42,477 nucleotides of DNA, from positions 1 to 42,477 of the IMG/VR virus record IMGVR_UViG_3300025000_000200. One strand, written 5' to 3'. Under the pieces are notes generated by a model, which was given only the letters and a program-made list of their open reading frames with translations, was not told the DNA's origin and did not search any database. The stretch comes from a virus. A program made the translations under genes and the position numbers. Shown here piece after piece: positions 1-9,300 of this stretch (position 1 is its first letter; every line of letters begins with the position of its first letter).

Positions 1-337
1 GTCTTCCGACAGAAAAAGAGAGTGAAAAACTCTCTTTTGAACTCTAAAAAATTGAAAATAAATTTCTTGCCTATTTTTTCATGCGAATAAGCCGATATAA
101 ACTAAAAACATGTAATTGAATGAGATTTTTTCTAAAAACTTTTTTTTCATTCAACCCTGCCAAAACAAGCTGCATTAATACGGCTAAAAACATACAACAT
201 ACTGATTTACTGCATTTTGATGATAAAATAAATTTGCACATGTCAAAAATTAGTATTAAATTAGTAGTAGAAAATGAGAGGGAAACCAATCAGATTCACC
301 CAAATCCATTTTTATTTAACATTTAAAAATTAATTTT
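1..337. other. Left-end non-coding stretch with a hairpin terminator and an AT-rich leader
   Basis: No convincing gene lies here; the short open frames have no family resemblance and poor codon structure. It holds a terminator-like hairpin at 14-38 and, at about 299-337, an AT-rich leader ending at the first gene. That leader resembles the one before the next gene (about 849-892): both contain CCCAAAT, then TTTTTATTTAACAT, then an A/T-rich run to the ATG. Confidence 0.5.
14..38. terminator. Hairpin terminator near the left end
   Basis: AAAAGAGAGT (14-23) pairs perfectly with ACTCTCTTTT (29-38) around a 5-nt loop. The arms carry A and T runs, so it could terminate transcription from either side. 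Confidence 0.55.
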
Positions 338-817
338 ATGGAATCAAAAAATGCAAGTGTGCCAGCGGCACAGAATGGGAAAACTACACCCAAGCCAGAA
401 CCCGCAGTTTTAAAAGTACTGCCAGTTGCAACCGAAAAACCGGAAGCAAAAGAACCCACCGCAGAGGAACTCAAAAAAGTGATTGAGGACCTTAACAAAA
501 AGCTCTCAGCAATTCCCCAGGACCTTAAAAACAGGGTTGAGTATTTCAACAAAAAAAATGAACTGATCCGCAGACTTGCGAAAATGGACACGGACAAAGA
601 AAGCCTATCCAATCACCTGGACAAACTGAGCGAAATTTCAACCGCCAACGATTTCGAGAATGAAGAATATTTTTTGAATATTGAAGGGGGGAGCAAGTAC
701 AACAAAGCAACTGTTTACACGGTGAAAAATCCAATCATCATTGGCGAACTGATCAAATTTGTAATTGAAAGACTTGACATAAGGCGGAAAGCTTTACAAA
801 TGGAAATCGAAGCCTAG
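338..817 (+). CDS. Hypothetical coiled-coil protein
   Basis: A 159-residue protein that I do not recognise. Its N-terminus (about residues 1-45) is rich in Pro, Ala, Lys and Glu and looks disordered. The rest is charged and helical, with a likely coiled coil around residues 45-115, and a C-terminal helix with many Lys, Arg and Glu. No signal peptide or membrane segment is visible. The ATG at 338 follows a long AT-rich leader without a clear Shine-Dalgarno, as is usual in Bacteroidota. A strong GC hairpin (825-848) follows the stop, so it is probably a single transcription unit. If the genome is circular, it lies between the terminase and portal genes, a common place for accessory genes. Confidence 0.7.
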   Translation: MESKNASVPAAQNGKTTPKPEPAVLKVLPVATEKPEAKEPTAEELKKVIEDLNKKLSAIPQDLKNRVEYFNKKNELIRRLAKMDTDKESLSNHLDKLSEISTANDFENEEYFLNIEGGSKYNKATVYTVKNPIIIGELIKFVIERLDIRRKALQMEIEA

Positions 818-824
818 TAAAAAA

Positions 825-848
825 GAAAGGGGGATCCCTCCCCCTTTC
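825..848. terminator. GC-rich hairpin after the first gene
   Basis: GAAAGGGGGA (825-834) pairs perfectly with TCCCCCTTTC (839-848) around a TCCC loop, six bases after the upstream stop codon. A T-run follows a few bases further on (about 856-860). Confidence 0.7.
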
Positions 849-892
849 ACCCAAATTTTTATTTAACATCCAAATATTAAAATTCAGACATC

Positions 893-1315
893 ATGAGCAA
901 AGGTACAGAATCAACACGTAAAGAGCAATATTTGAAGAATAGAAAAGAGTTAATTGAGCTTTCTAAAATTATCCGTATGGGTGTAAAGTCGGGAGCTTAC
1001 GACAGTGTTAACGAAGGATTGAAAGAAATCTATCAGGAGACAAACCCCGAAATTGAAGAGTTTAAAACTTTTTGGCAATGGAAGGACGAAGGCGCAACCG
1101 TTCGCAAAGGTGAAAAAGCTTTCCTGATCTGGGGACAACCCCGCAAAGGTGAACAAGTGCCGGAAGGTTCAAGCGAGCCGGAAGAATATAAATACTGGCC
1201 GCTTTGCTACCTGTTTGCAAATACACAGGTTTACAAACCCGAAGCAAAGCCAGAACCGGAAACCCAACACGAACCAGAGCCAGAACTTGCAACCGTTTCA
1301 GGAGATGAATATTAA
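893..1315 (+). CDS. ArdC-like N-terminal domain protein
   Basis: A 140-residue protein. Residues about 55-115 resemble the N-terminal single-stranded-DNA-binding domain of ArdC antirestriction proteins and TraC-type primases: a Trp-containing FWQWKDEGATVRKGEKAF block, then a beta strand ending in IWGQP, a loop, and YWPLCYLFANTQVY. In the family this pattern is (F/W)..W...G..V.KGEKA..I..P followed by ..vF...Q. Only this domain is present; the metallopeptidase half of full-length ArdC is absent. The last 25 residues are Pro/Glu repeats and probably disordered. By family it would bind DNA and might protect incoming phage DNA, but that role is inferred. The ATG at 893 has a leader similar to that of the preceding gene. 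Confidence 0.6.
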   Translation: MSKGTESTRKEQYLKNRKELIELSKIIRMGVKSGAYDSVNEGLKEIYQETNPEIEEFKTFWQWKDEGATVRKGEKAFLIWGQPRKGEQVPEGSSEPEEYKYWPLCYLFANTQVYKPEAKPEPETQHEPEPELATVSGDEY

Positions 1316-1763
1316 TTCGCCAGTTGGCGGATGATTTGCGCGCAAAGGCTTAGTTTTTTTTACAACGTTTTTTGAGAAATAGCCATTCGGGACAATACCG
1401 GAGAATCTGAAAAAACACGGGTTTAGAGCTTGTACCATAACAATCCGCAGGGGTAGCTTATATGCTATTCCCCGGCGTGCCTGATAAGGAGTTCCGTGCC
1501 GCCAGGCTTCGCCTAATTCACTTCGTTAATTGTTTCCTTCCTTCGTCAGTAAACCGGCACTCTACCGTATTTTATTGGTTTATTTTTGACGATTCAATTC
1601 CCTCTCCCAAAATCCAAATTAAATTGAACCTTACAAAAAGCGGTACCTGCAAGGTTTTCGGAGTTATAAAATATGTTTACATTTAACAGAAATGCAATGC
1701 TTTTTTTATTTCGGTTAAATAGTTTATCTTGCCTCGTATTGATTAACCTTTAAACCGCTTGCT
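1316..1763. other. Non-coding stretch with hairpins
   Basis: No supported gene; an open frame at 1462-1686 has no recognisable feature. Visible structure includes a short CGCCA/TGGCG hairpin (1318-1329); GGGGTAGC (1450-1457) pairing with GCTA plus CCCC (1464-1473) across a 2-nt bulge; and GTGCCG (1496-1501) pairing with CGGCAC (1555-1560). The 1440-1560 part may fold as an RNA. The promoter of the next gene should lie within the last 80 bases, but no clean TAnnTTTG box is seen. Confidence 0.45.
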
Positions 1764-2189
1764 ATGAAAAAAACCATTCTATTACTATTGCTTTGCCTTT
1801 CTATCACTTTTCTTTCAGCACAACAAACCTGGACAGTTGATATGAAAGATGCAAAAGTCGGAGAACCTGTATCTGCCAAATTAATAACTGTACAGCCATT
1901 TAAAAAATATGCAACTACCTCAGGAGAATATTTAAGTCAGGCAGGAACATGCTACCTATTTGGAGTCGGATTATCGCTGGCAGGATCGGCTGTTGCAATA
2001 AGTGATATCAATAATGAGGACTCTGATGGTACCCTTCTAGTTGTTGGAGGTATCATTGCCGTTGGCGGACTTGTTTTCACAATCGTTGGACATACAAAAC
2101 TTCTTCAGGCAGGGAAAGCGCTTGGTGAAGAACGAAAAATAACCCTGCACCCTTCATCTTCAGGACTGGGGTTAGCACTCAAATTCTAG
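1764..2189 (+). CDS. Secreted or inner-membrane protein, possible lysogenic-conversion gene
   Basis: A 141-residue protein with a clear Sec signal peptide (Lys-Lys, then a Leu-rich core, ending near residue 19 at SAQQ). Two hydrophobic stretches follow at about residues 60-80 and 88-108, separated by an acidic NNEDSDG loop, and then a charged tail. It would sit in the inner membrane or be exported. It stands alone, with long untranslated DNA before it and a late-type promoter (2251-2285) after it, so it is probably expressed independently of the virion genes. That is typical of prophage morons affecting the host envelope, but the function is unknown. Confidence 0.65.
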   Translation: MKKTILLLLLCLSITFLSAQQTWTVDMKDAKVGEPVSAKLITVQPFKKYATTSGEYLSQAGTCYLFGVGLSLAGSAVAISDINNEDSDGTLLVVGGIIAVGGLVFTIVGHTKLLQAGKALGEERKITLHPSSSGLGLALKF

Positions 2190-2250
2190 TTCGAACTTTT
2201 CTTTTTGGTAGCTGGGCCTATCTGTTGCCTGAGTTGGTCGAAGGCAAGCT

Positions 2251-2285
2251 GTCCTTTTCCTCCCTTCCCGCCCGCATTACCTTTC
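2251..2285 (+). promoter_or_regulatory. Candidate late promoter, copy 1 (before the portal operon)
   Basis: GTCCTTTTCC is followed by TACCTTTC (2278-2285). The 26-nt distance from the T of TCCTTT to the -7-like box is the same as in the five other copies. It precedes the small gene at 2298 and the portal gene. The -7 box ends in C rather than G. Confidence 0.55.
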
Positions 2286-2297
2286 AGAAAAAAAGGT

Positions 2298-2519
2298 ATG
2301 CTACACATTTCAATGATTCATACGCTTGTAGAGAAAGGCGAATTCTCACTCCGGTTTGTCGAAAAATCGGGCGCCGTGGTCCATTGTCCCCGCTGCATCT
2401 GCACATCTTTCCATTCATCCGGACGGACCCTTAACCTGAAGTTTTGCGACTCGGGCCAAATCCGGAAGATCCGCCGCGTTTCAATCATCGAATTCAACGG
2501 ACAGGAGGTCGCGCTATGA
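2298..2519 (+). CDS. Small Cys-containing protein upstream of the portal gene
   Basis: A 73-residue protein. I chose the ATG at 2298, 13 bases after the candidate late promoter; an in-frame ATG at 2313 is an alternative. It contains HCPRCIC and a later FCDSG, which could hold a metal, then a basic segment (QIRKIRR). Its stop codon overlaps the start of the portal gene in an ATGA arrangement, and an AGGAGG Shine-Dalgarno for the portal lies inside its 3' end. It is thus translationally coupled to the portal and probably a minor head or assembly protein. I do not recognise the family. Confidence 0.6.
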   Translation: MLHISMIHTLVEKGEFSLRFVEKSGAVVHCPRCICTSFHSSGRTLNLKFCDSGQIRKIRRVSIIEFNGQEVAL

Positions 2520-3850
2520 TCAGTGAACACATCATCGAAATCGATGGAGCGGCTTACATGCCCGAATTCAAAGCCATATTCCAGACCGTTCCTTCGCGCG
2601 ATCTGTTTACCGAACCCGAAAGTCCGATCACTATCGATTCGTTTAAAATTGCTCCCTGGGGCGACGATAACGATCTGCCACAGCAAGTCATTGCCAAAGC
2701 CGAAAAGTCTGAAGTGGTTGGATCCAACTTGCTTTTCAATATTCAGGCCGGTTATGGGCAGGGAATTAAACCCATGCGCCGGATTATTGAGAATGGAAAA
2801 CTGATTGGTCATGACGAAATTTTTGAAGGACCGGTCGTCGATTTCTTTGAGAAGAACGATGTGAATGGTTTCTTCCTGGAGCAGCTTACCGACATGCACC
2901 ACTTTTACAACGTGTTTCCTGAAATTATCCTTTCAGGCGATAAACGCCAGATTGTTTCTCTCCGGAGCAAGGAGGCTGCTTTTTCGCGCTGGGGAACCAT
3001 GGATCCAAAGCTTGGCCGGATAATTAAACACTACTATTCGGCAAAATGGGCCGATGGACCCAATAAAAATAATATGGTTCAGACTGATGTGCTCGATCCG
3101 TACAATCCGTTTTTAGACCTGACCAGCCGGATCAGCACCAACAACTATTCCGATTTACGCTTTATCGTGCCGGTTAACTTTCCAAGTCCCGGACGGCAAT
3201 ATTATCAGCGCCCTTATTGGTGGAGTATATTCCTGAGCGGTTGGTACGACTTCGCCACCATGATTCCGGAGTTTAAAAAGGCTCTGATGAAAAATCAGAT
3301 GGCCATCAAATACATCGTTTACCTGAGCGATAAGTACTGGGATGCCTTGTTTCAGCAGGAAGGTATTGATTCAACCAATAAAGAAGCGGTAAAAAAACGC
3401 AAAACAGACGAGTTTACCAACTTCAAAAACTTCCTGTCGGGCGAAAAAAACGCTGGCAAAGGATTGGTTGCCCTCAAAAAAATGATTGCATCCGGATCCA
3501 CTGCCATCGAGGAAAAGTATATCGAAATTGTACCACTGAAAACAGAGATACAAGGCGGTGAATATATCGAAGACTCCGGAGAAGTCAATTCGATAATCAA
3601 CTATGCCATGGGTGTTGATTTGGATATGCCAGGCAAAAAAACCGGTGGTATGAGCGGGACCGACAAACGTGAACGCTTCATGATTAAGCAAGCCCTCACC
3701 AAACCGTTGCGCGATCGCCTTCTGAAACCTTTACTCCTGATCAAACAGTTCAATAAATGGGAAAAGGATCTGGTATTTGCAATTCCCGATCCGGTATTTA
3801 CAACGCTCGATGTTAACAAAACCGGCAAAGAAACTGCCACAAATCAATAG
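2516..3850 (+). CDS. Phage portal protein (putative)
   Basis: A 444-residue protein. The start at 2516 is supported by AGGAGG seven bases upstream and by overlap with the preceding stop; a longer frame from 2444 would start inside the upstream gene. The general plan fits portal proteins of Bacteroidetes phages: an N-terminal segment with FKIAPWGDDNDLPQQV; a central mixed region with PYNPFLDLTSR and many aromatics (PYWWSIFLSGWYDF); a long helical Lys-rich region (about 290-350); and a C-terminal part with GGMSGTDKRERFMIKQALTKPL that could be the stem/crown. Portals form the dodecameric ring for DNA packaging and tail attachment. The assignment rests on size, position and composition rather than a catalytic motif. 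Confidence 0.65.
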   Translation: MISEHIIEIDGAAYMPEFKAIFQTVPSRDLFTEPESPITIDSFKIAPWGDDNDLPQQVIAKAEKSEVVGSNLLFNIQAGYGQGIKPMRRIIENGKLIGHDEIFEGPVVDFFEKNDVNGFFLEQLTDMHHFYNVFPEIILSGDKRQIVSLRSKEAAFSRWGTMDPKLGRIIKHYYSAKWADGPNKNNMVQTDVLDPYNPFLDLTSRISTNNYSDLRFIVPVNFPSPGRQYYQRPYWWSIFLSGWYDFATMIPEFKKALMKNQMAIKYIVYLSDKYWDALFQQEGIDSTNKEAVKKRKTDEFTNFKNFLSGEKNAGKGLVALKKMIASGSTAIEEKYIEIVPLKTEIQGGEYIEDSGEVNSIINYAMGVDLDMPGKKTGGMSGTDKRERFMIKQALTKPLRDRLLKPLLLIKQFNKWEKDLVFAIPDPVFTTLDVNKTGKETATNQ

Positions 3851-3852
3851 CC

Positions 3853-4713
3853 ATGCTGATACCAGATATTGCTACACTTAAACTGTTTATCCCGACTATC
3901 GTTGGCGAAAACTTCGACAAATACAACGAGTTTCTTGAAGCCGCCGAATTGTGGCTACGGAAAGAAATAACCGGAAAGCCATTATACGATACACTAATAG
4001 TATCAATCACAGCAGAAGCTCCGGCGGCTGAGCTTGTCGAAGCCGTCAGGTTTGTTCAGGCAATAGTTGCCTATAAAGCCTACTCCGATGGGATTCCTCA
4101 TTTCGACCTGGTTGAAACTGAATCAGGTTTTGCGATAGTAAGCACCGACAAATTAGCGCCTGCCAGTCAGCAGCGGGTTGCTGCCCTGCAGGCAGGCATG
4201 TACCGAAAACTGAGCGAAGCCATTGAATCGTTCCTCGAATTTCTGGAAGAAACCGTGAGCCTTCACACCGAATGGAAAGGATCTCCAACCTACACGCTTC
4301 TTTCCGACACCTACATTGTCACACTGAAAGAGTTTATCCGCTATGTTTTCTATTCCGGATCCCGGATGGAATTTGTTGCCATGAAGCCGGCCATGCTCAA
4401 TGCCATTCACCTGAAGATTGAGCCGGTAATCAGCGCCGAATTGTCAGATGTGATCATTGAAGAATTGCGCGACGAAGAATTGAGTATGGCCAATGAGGAT
4501 ATTATCCGCGACCTTCGTTTTGCCTTTGCCAATTTTACCCTGGGTAACGAAGATATTGCACAGGCCTACCTGGCACGGGTCCGCAAAAAACTGTTTGGCA
4601 ATCCTGAAGATTTCCCTGCATTCATGGCCAGCGATATCTATATCTCCTGGTTGGCATCTGCATCCGGAACAATCAACACAGCCGAAGCGCCTTTATTTTT
4701 TGCAGGAATATGA
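3853..4713 (+). CDS. Head-completion or neck protein (putative; DUF6712-like)
   Basis: A 286-residue, mostly helical protein starting two bases after the portal stop. The N-terminus ([21 protein letters not shown]) and the overall pattern resemble a conserved Bacteroidetes prophage family placed after the portal, which I recall as DUF6712; the name is from memory. Adaptor proteins of this position bridge portal and tail. Residues ELVEAV (about 60) are encoded by a copy of the GAGCTTGTCGAAG palindrome (4026-4044), a host-type repeat read in frame. It overlaps the next gene by four bases (ATGA). Confidence 0.6.
   Translation: MLIPDIATLKLFIPTIVGENFDKYNEFLEAAELWLRKEITGKPLYDTLIVSITAEAPAAELVEAVRFVQAIVAYKAYSDGIPHFDLVETESGFAIVSTDKLAPASQQRVAALQAGMYRKLSEAIESFLEFLEETVSLHTEWKGSPTYTLLSDTYIVTLKEFIRYVFYSGSRMEFVAMKPAMLNAIHLKIEPVISAELSDVIIEELRDEELSMANEDIIRDLRFAFANFTLGNEDIAQAYLARVRKKLFGNPEDFPAFMASDIYISWLASASGTINTAEAPLFFAGI
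4026..4044. repeat. Dispersed GAGCTTGTCGAAG palindrome, in a coding region
   Basis: GGCTGAGCTTGTCGAAGCC is an imperfect inverted repeat of the kind found hundreds of times in Bacteroidetes chromosomes. It is read in frame as AELVEA. Related copies lie at 21068-21090, 38435-38453 and 38720-38738, and a degraded one near 2227-2245. Confidence 0.6.
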
Positions 4714-5483
4714 GAACCATAAACCTCACAAGCCCACAGGGATGGCACGAACTTACGCCCGCACAGTTGCTGTTGATATCAGAACTTTACCTGAGTAAGT
4801 ATGAAGAGTCCGAATTTTTAACCAGGGCGCTGGTTGCATTAACCGGCTTGATTCCTGTACCTCATAAAATTGAAGCCGCCGAAATGGAGCTGTTATTTTC
4901 ATACCGTACTCCTGATGAAAACCCGTTCCAGGTTACTGTATCCGAAATGCACGAAATGTCAACCCGTCTGAAATGGTTGCTCGAATCACCAGGGCTTTGC
5001 ACTCCTCCAGACCTGTTAGAATACATTCCGGTAAATAACCGGCTGTTTGGCGTTCCGCTGGAGCAATACTTACTTGCCGATGCACATTACATCCGGTTTG
5101 CAAAAACAAAAGACCGTTCTATCCTGGATAAATTCGCGGCTGCACTCTATCGCGACAACGAAGACGAACAGTGGAGCGACCGGGCATGGAAAAAGCGGAT
5201 TCCTGAATTCGCCAGGCTCGACCTTCCTGAACTCAATGCCGTTTTTATCTGGTTCACCGGAGTAAAGGCTTACATCATGTCAAAGTATCCGTATGTTTTC
5301 CCCGGAACGGATGGTGGGAGAGACAAGGCATGCCTTGTCTCTCCAGACGAAACCATCCTCCAGCTCCTGGCTAATCTCAATGATGGAGATGTTACCCGTA
5401 ACCGCCTGATCATGGAAACGCACGTTCACGAAGTGCTTTATGAGTTGAATCTGAAAATTGAGCAATCAAATAGTAAATCGTAA
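4710..5483 (+). CDS. Conserved phage structural or assembly protein, unknown function
   Basis: A 257-residue protein overlapping the preceding gene by four bases. I do not recognise a domain. It is soluble and mostly helical, with an acidic start ([31 protein letters not shown] cannot be matched to a known motif beyond a helical bundle). Residues around 202-212 ([10 protein letters not shown]) are encoded by a perfect 28-bp palindrome at 5317-5344 that looks inserted; removing it would leave a shorter loop. Its position between the neck protein and the next small head-tail gene suggests a connector or chaperone. Confidence 0.6.
   Translation: MRTINLTSPQGWHELTPAQLLLISELYLSKYEESEFLTRALVALTGLIPVPHKIEAAEMELLFSYRTPDENPFQVTVSEMHEMSTRLKWLLESPGLCTPPDLLEYIPVNNRLFGVPLEQYLLADAHYIRFAKTKDRSILDKFAAALYRDNEDEQWSDRAWKKRIPEFARLDLPELNAVFIWFTGVKAYIMSKYPYVFPGTDGGRDKACLVSPDETILQLLANLNDGDVTRNRLIMETHVHEVLYELNLKIEQSNSKS
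5317..5344. repeat. Perfect 28-bp palindrome inside a phage gene
   Basis: GGAGAGACAAGGCA (5317-5330) is followed directly by its exact reverse complement (5331-5344). Palindromes with this GAGACAAGGCATGCC core are dispersed in many Bacteroidetes chromosomes. Here the copy is read in frame inside the gene at 4710-5483. Confidence 0.75.
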
Positions 5484-5505
5484 ATAATTAAATTGTAAAT
5501 ACATA
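5468..5505 (+). repeat. GTAAATAATTAAAT leader repeat, copy 1
   Basis: GTAAATAATTAAATTGTAAA followed by TACATAC ends just before the ATG at 5510. The same leader precedes the genes at 14404, 19885 and 20455. It may be a dispersed chromosomal repeat or a shared untranslated leader. Confidence 0.5.
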
Positions 5506-5509
5506 CCTC

Positions 5510-5956
5510 ATGTTCGACGCACTACAATACTCTAAAACAATTGCCCCGCTTATTCCTGAAATTCAAAAGGTTTACAGCGCCAGTGGCATTGCCGAAATTG
5601 ATGAATTGTTACAGGATATCCGCTCCGCTGCGCATCCGGTTCTGATGGTTGAAGATTCCTGTGATGGAGTATTATCGCTCGAAAGTGGCAATTATGCCGA
5701 TGAGTACAATACGGTTTGGTTTCTCGACCGGGTTAAACTGAACGATAGCCCCGACCGTCGCCGTGCCCAGGAACTTTGTTTTGGATTAGCCCTGAAGTAT
5801 TTTAAACAAATGAAGGCAGACGGCCAAAACTTTGGCGATGCAACTTATGGCTTTGAAGCGAAAAACATCACGTTCAACCGGGTTGGTCCAATCGGGAATC
5901 ATTACTACGGCTATGCCTTTTCATTCATTGTCAGGAACGAAAACTTTAGCTTGTAA
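5510..5956 (+). CDS. Small head-tail connection or tail-terminator protein (putative)
   Basis: A 148-residue protein of mixed alpha/beta composition, with a pattern of alternating strands in its second half (ALKYFKQMKADGQNFGDATYGFEAKNITFNRV). Size and location, just before the gp10-like protein and the tape measure, fit a tail-terminator or head-tail joining protein. No motif decides between them. The start follows the GTAAATAATTAAAT leader repeat. Its TAA shares an A with the start codon of the next gene, so the two are translationally coupled. Confidence 0.5.
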   Translation: MFDALQYSKTIAPLIPEIQKVYSASGIAEIDELLQDIRSAAHPVLMVEDSCDGVLSLESGNYADEYNTVWFLDRVKLNDSPDRRRAQELCFGLALKYFKQMKADGQNFGDATYGFEAKNITFNRVGPIGNHYYGYAFSFIVRNENFSL

Positions 5957-6336
5957 TGGCTGAGAATACCAACATAGGAATAACAGTCGAAGCCTGGGCA
6001 AAAATCGTTATCGAGCGATGGGAACAAAAAATTGAACGCCTGAAAATTACACGTACCGGTAAATTGGCCGGTAGCCTGGCACAGCATGTTTATACTCAGG
6101 CAAACGGTAATCCGGAGAAGATCCAGTTTACTTTCGAATATTACGGAAAGTTTCAAGATATGGGTGTTGGTCGTGGAGTTAAGATAGCACAGGTAGAAGG
6201 AAGTAACCGAAAAAGAAAACCTTGGTATTCTCCTGTGTTTTTTGGTCAGGTAAAAGAATTATCAAGGATATTGGCCGATAAATACGCTCAAAAAGGTCAA
6301 TTAAGCATCGTAACAAGTTTTAAAGAATCTACATAA
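5956..6336 (+). CDS. HK97 gp10-like tail-completion protein (putative)
   Basis: A 126-residue protein. It resembles the gp10-like group in size, position and layout: an N-terminal amphipathic helix, then RTGKLAGSL (compare the (R/K)TG.LR.S motif after the first helix), strands with FTFEYYGKFQDMGVGRG, and a C-terminal helix. Such proteins join the tail tube to the neck. It overlaps both neighbours by one base, in a tight operon leading to the tape measure. Confidence 0.6.
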   Translation: MAENTNIGITVEAWAKIVIERWEQKIERLKITRTGKLAGSLAQHVYTQANGNPEKIQFTFEYYGKFQDMGVGRGVKIAQVEGSNRKRKPWYSPVFFGQVKELSRILADKYAQKGQLSIVTSFKEST

Positions 6337-9300
6337 TGCAGAACGAAACCGCAAAAGCAACGATTTACCTTGATGGTAAACAGGCTGAAGCCGCCATTGA
6401 TGCGCTCAAACAGAAATCAAAAGAACTGAAGGTCCAGCTGGATGCTGCAAAAAAGGCAGGTGATAATATCACCATGAAGAAGTTGGAGAATGAAATCCGT
6501 AGCGTAGATGCTGCATCCCGCTCATTGCTTAAAGATTCGTTTGATGTCGAGAAGGTTCTGAAGAATATAAACAAGATATCATGGCGCGATCTGGAGAAAG
6601 CACAAAAAGCAGTTGTTTCAGAAATGAAACGCATGGAACGCGGTACTGATGCTTATGCAGCTAAAGCTAAAAATCTGGAAAAGATTACAACTGAGCTAAA
6701 TAAAACCCGTGGGGTGCTCAAGCAAAAGGAAAGCATGTGGGGGAGCCTGGCAAATGGAGCAAACAAATATTTCAACATGATCACCCTGGGCATCGCTACC
6801 CTTACTGGAGTTGTATTCTCAATGTCTCAATTTATTAAAGGTATGGTTGGCCTCGATGATGCTTTGGCTGATGTAATGAAAACGACTGGCTTAACCCGAA
6901 AGGAAGTGCGTGAAATGTATCAGGATTTCAGATACCTGAATACACGTACACCAAGGGCTGAATTGCTGTTATTGGCCGAAGAAGCCGGTCGTTTAGGTAA
7001 GACAGGGAAAAAAGACATCATGGATTTTGTTGAAGTAGCTAACAAAATCAAGATATCGCTCGGTGATGATTTGGGTGGAAATACAGAACTGGCCATCCGC
7101 GAAGTGGGTAAACTTACCGAGATATTTCAGGTAGGGCAGCAGTACAATACCGACTATAAAACAAGTCTCGAAAAAGTTGGATCCGGCCTAAATCAGGTGG
7201 CAAACAATTCAAACGCTTCTGCCGGTTATCTTATTGAATACATGAAACGGCTTGGAGGTATTTCCACCCAGGCGAAAATCACTGCCGCTGACATTATGGG
7301 GTATGCATCCACGTTCGACCAATTGGGTCAGAATGTTGAAATGGCAGCAACGGCGCAAAGTAAAGTAGTGGTCGACATGTTTACCGATCCGGGTAAATAC
7401 GCCAAAATTGCCAAAATGGAAGTTGGAGATTTCAGCAAAATGCTTAAAACAGATGCTAATGAAGCTTTCATTAAATTTCTGGAAGGATTGAACGGGAACA
7501 ATGAGGGTCTTTCCGTAATGGCTACAAAGCTCGATGCTTTGGGTATCGATGGCGCCCGGGCAACCCAAGCTTTGGCCGCGTTATCATCAAATACTAAAAT
7601 GCTGCGCGAACAGCAGATACTAGCAAATGATGCGATGCAGAAAGGAACCTCGCTGAATACAGAGTATGCAATTAAAAATAATAACCTGGCTGCATCCTGG
7701 GAAAAGCTTACTGTGTTTATCCGGTCAAAATTTATCAGTTCAAGTTTTATCAACTATCTTGAAAATATTATTGGTAAAATGGCCAAAATAACGGAAGTTT
7801 CCCGGGCTGATATATTTGTGAAACAGCAGCAGGAAGTAAACGGGCTTACTACTGAACTCACCGATTTAAATACCTCGCTCGACCGGCGCAGAGAAATACT
7901 TAAAAAGTTAAATGAAATTTCGCCTGAAATAGTAAAAGGGCTAAATGCTGAAGCTATTGCTATTGATACGTTGCGTGTAAATCTGGAAGCCTATAATACT
8001 GAAATGACAAATAAGATTATTCTGTCGCACTTAGAGGATGATGAGCAAAAGCAGGCGGCCATAGCTGCAAAATCAAAAGAAGCCTGGGCGAATGCCATGG
8101 CTGACGTGCATCAGATTATCGGAAAAACAAATACAGAATTGGCCACCAGCGAAATCTCACTTCAGGAGAAGATACAACGCACGATTGCTTTACTTAAGGA
8201 AAAAGCAACTGGTAGTATGCAGGTCAATCAGGCCGGAGTGCTGGTTGATTCACGAAATCAGGAACAAAAGTACCTCGAAAATATTATTTACCTGACCGGA
8301 GTAATTGAAAAAGAGCAAATCAACGTAAACAAGGCCGTTGCCGATCAGAAAGGATTTTCGGAACGCGCTAAAATTATTCGTGAATTATTAGGGCTGAATA
8401 AGCAAATTGCCAGCAATCCTGAAGGTAACGGTGATGATCCAAATTCTATAATTACTGATCCGAAAGAAATAAAAAAAGCATCCGACAAAGCCATTGAAGC
8501 CCTTGATGCAGCCAATAACGAGCGAACTGCCAAACTTATAACTCAATATGAAACTGAAGGTTGGAGCGATGCTAAATTTAAAGCCGAAATGCTCGCAGCC
8601 GAACAGGCTTACCTGCTCATGAAACAGGCATTGCTCACACAGTTCGGGCAAAGTACGGTAGATGGAGATAACCAGATTAATGCAAAACGTATTGAGGCAC
8701 AAAAGCAAGCCAATGCCGACATGAAGGCAGCCATGGACGAAGCCGAAAAAGACCATGAAGCACATATGAAGCGTGTTAATGAAACAGAGGATCTGGCTAT
8801 TGATGAAATGATAAAAAAAACAAATGAATCACTAAATAATATAGAAAAAGCTAAAGATAAGGAAGCCGATATTTTACAGCAACGTCAGCAAAACTACCTC
8901 GACTTTGCCATGAATGCCGGTCAGGCTTTCGGCGATCTGATGAACGACAATGAAGCAACAATGGCCGATTACCTGAAAACTACTCTAGTAATGGCTTTAG
9001 AGGCATTTCATCAATTCTTTTTGATCGAAAAGGCAAAAGCGATTATTTCAGGAATGGGCAAGGGACCTGTTGGAATTGCTATTGCAATTGCCAAGGTCAT
9101 TGCAATGGAAATTGCTTATCAGGCAGTAAAATCAGCATTAACTAAAAAAAACAAACAATCCGGAGGTTTTTCAAATACCGATGGGCCCGATAATGAACCT
9201 GATGGTATATATCACAAAGGAGAATTCATCGCATCTGCTCCTGCAGTGCGAAACCCAACCGTTAAGCCAATTTTAGATGTGATCGATATGGCGCAGCGCT

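Noticed and set aside
1462-1686. 74-residue open frame in the gap before 1764
   Set aside because: It lies over hairpins with no start signal, poor codon pattern and no family resemblance.
2444-2515. Upstream extension of the portal gene
   Set aside because: It would overlap the preceding gene for 72 bases, whereas the ATG at 2516 has AGGAGG and an ATGA coupling.
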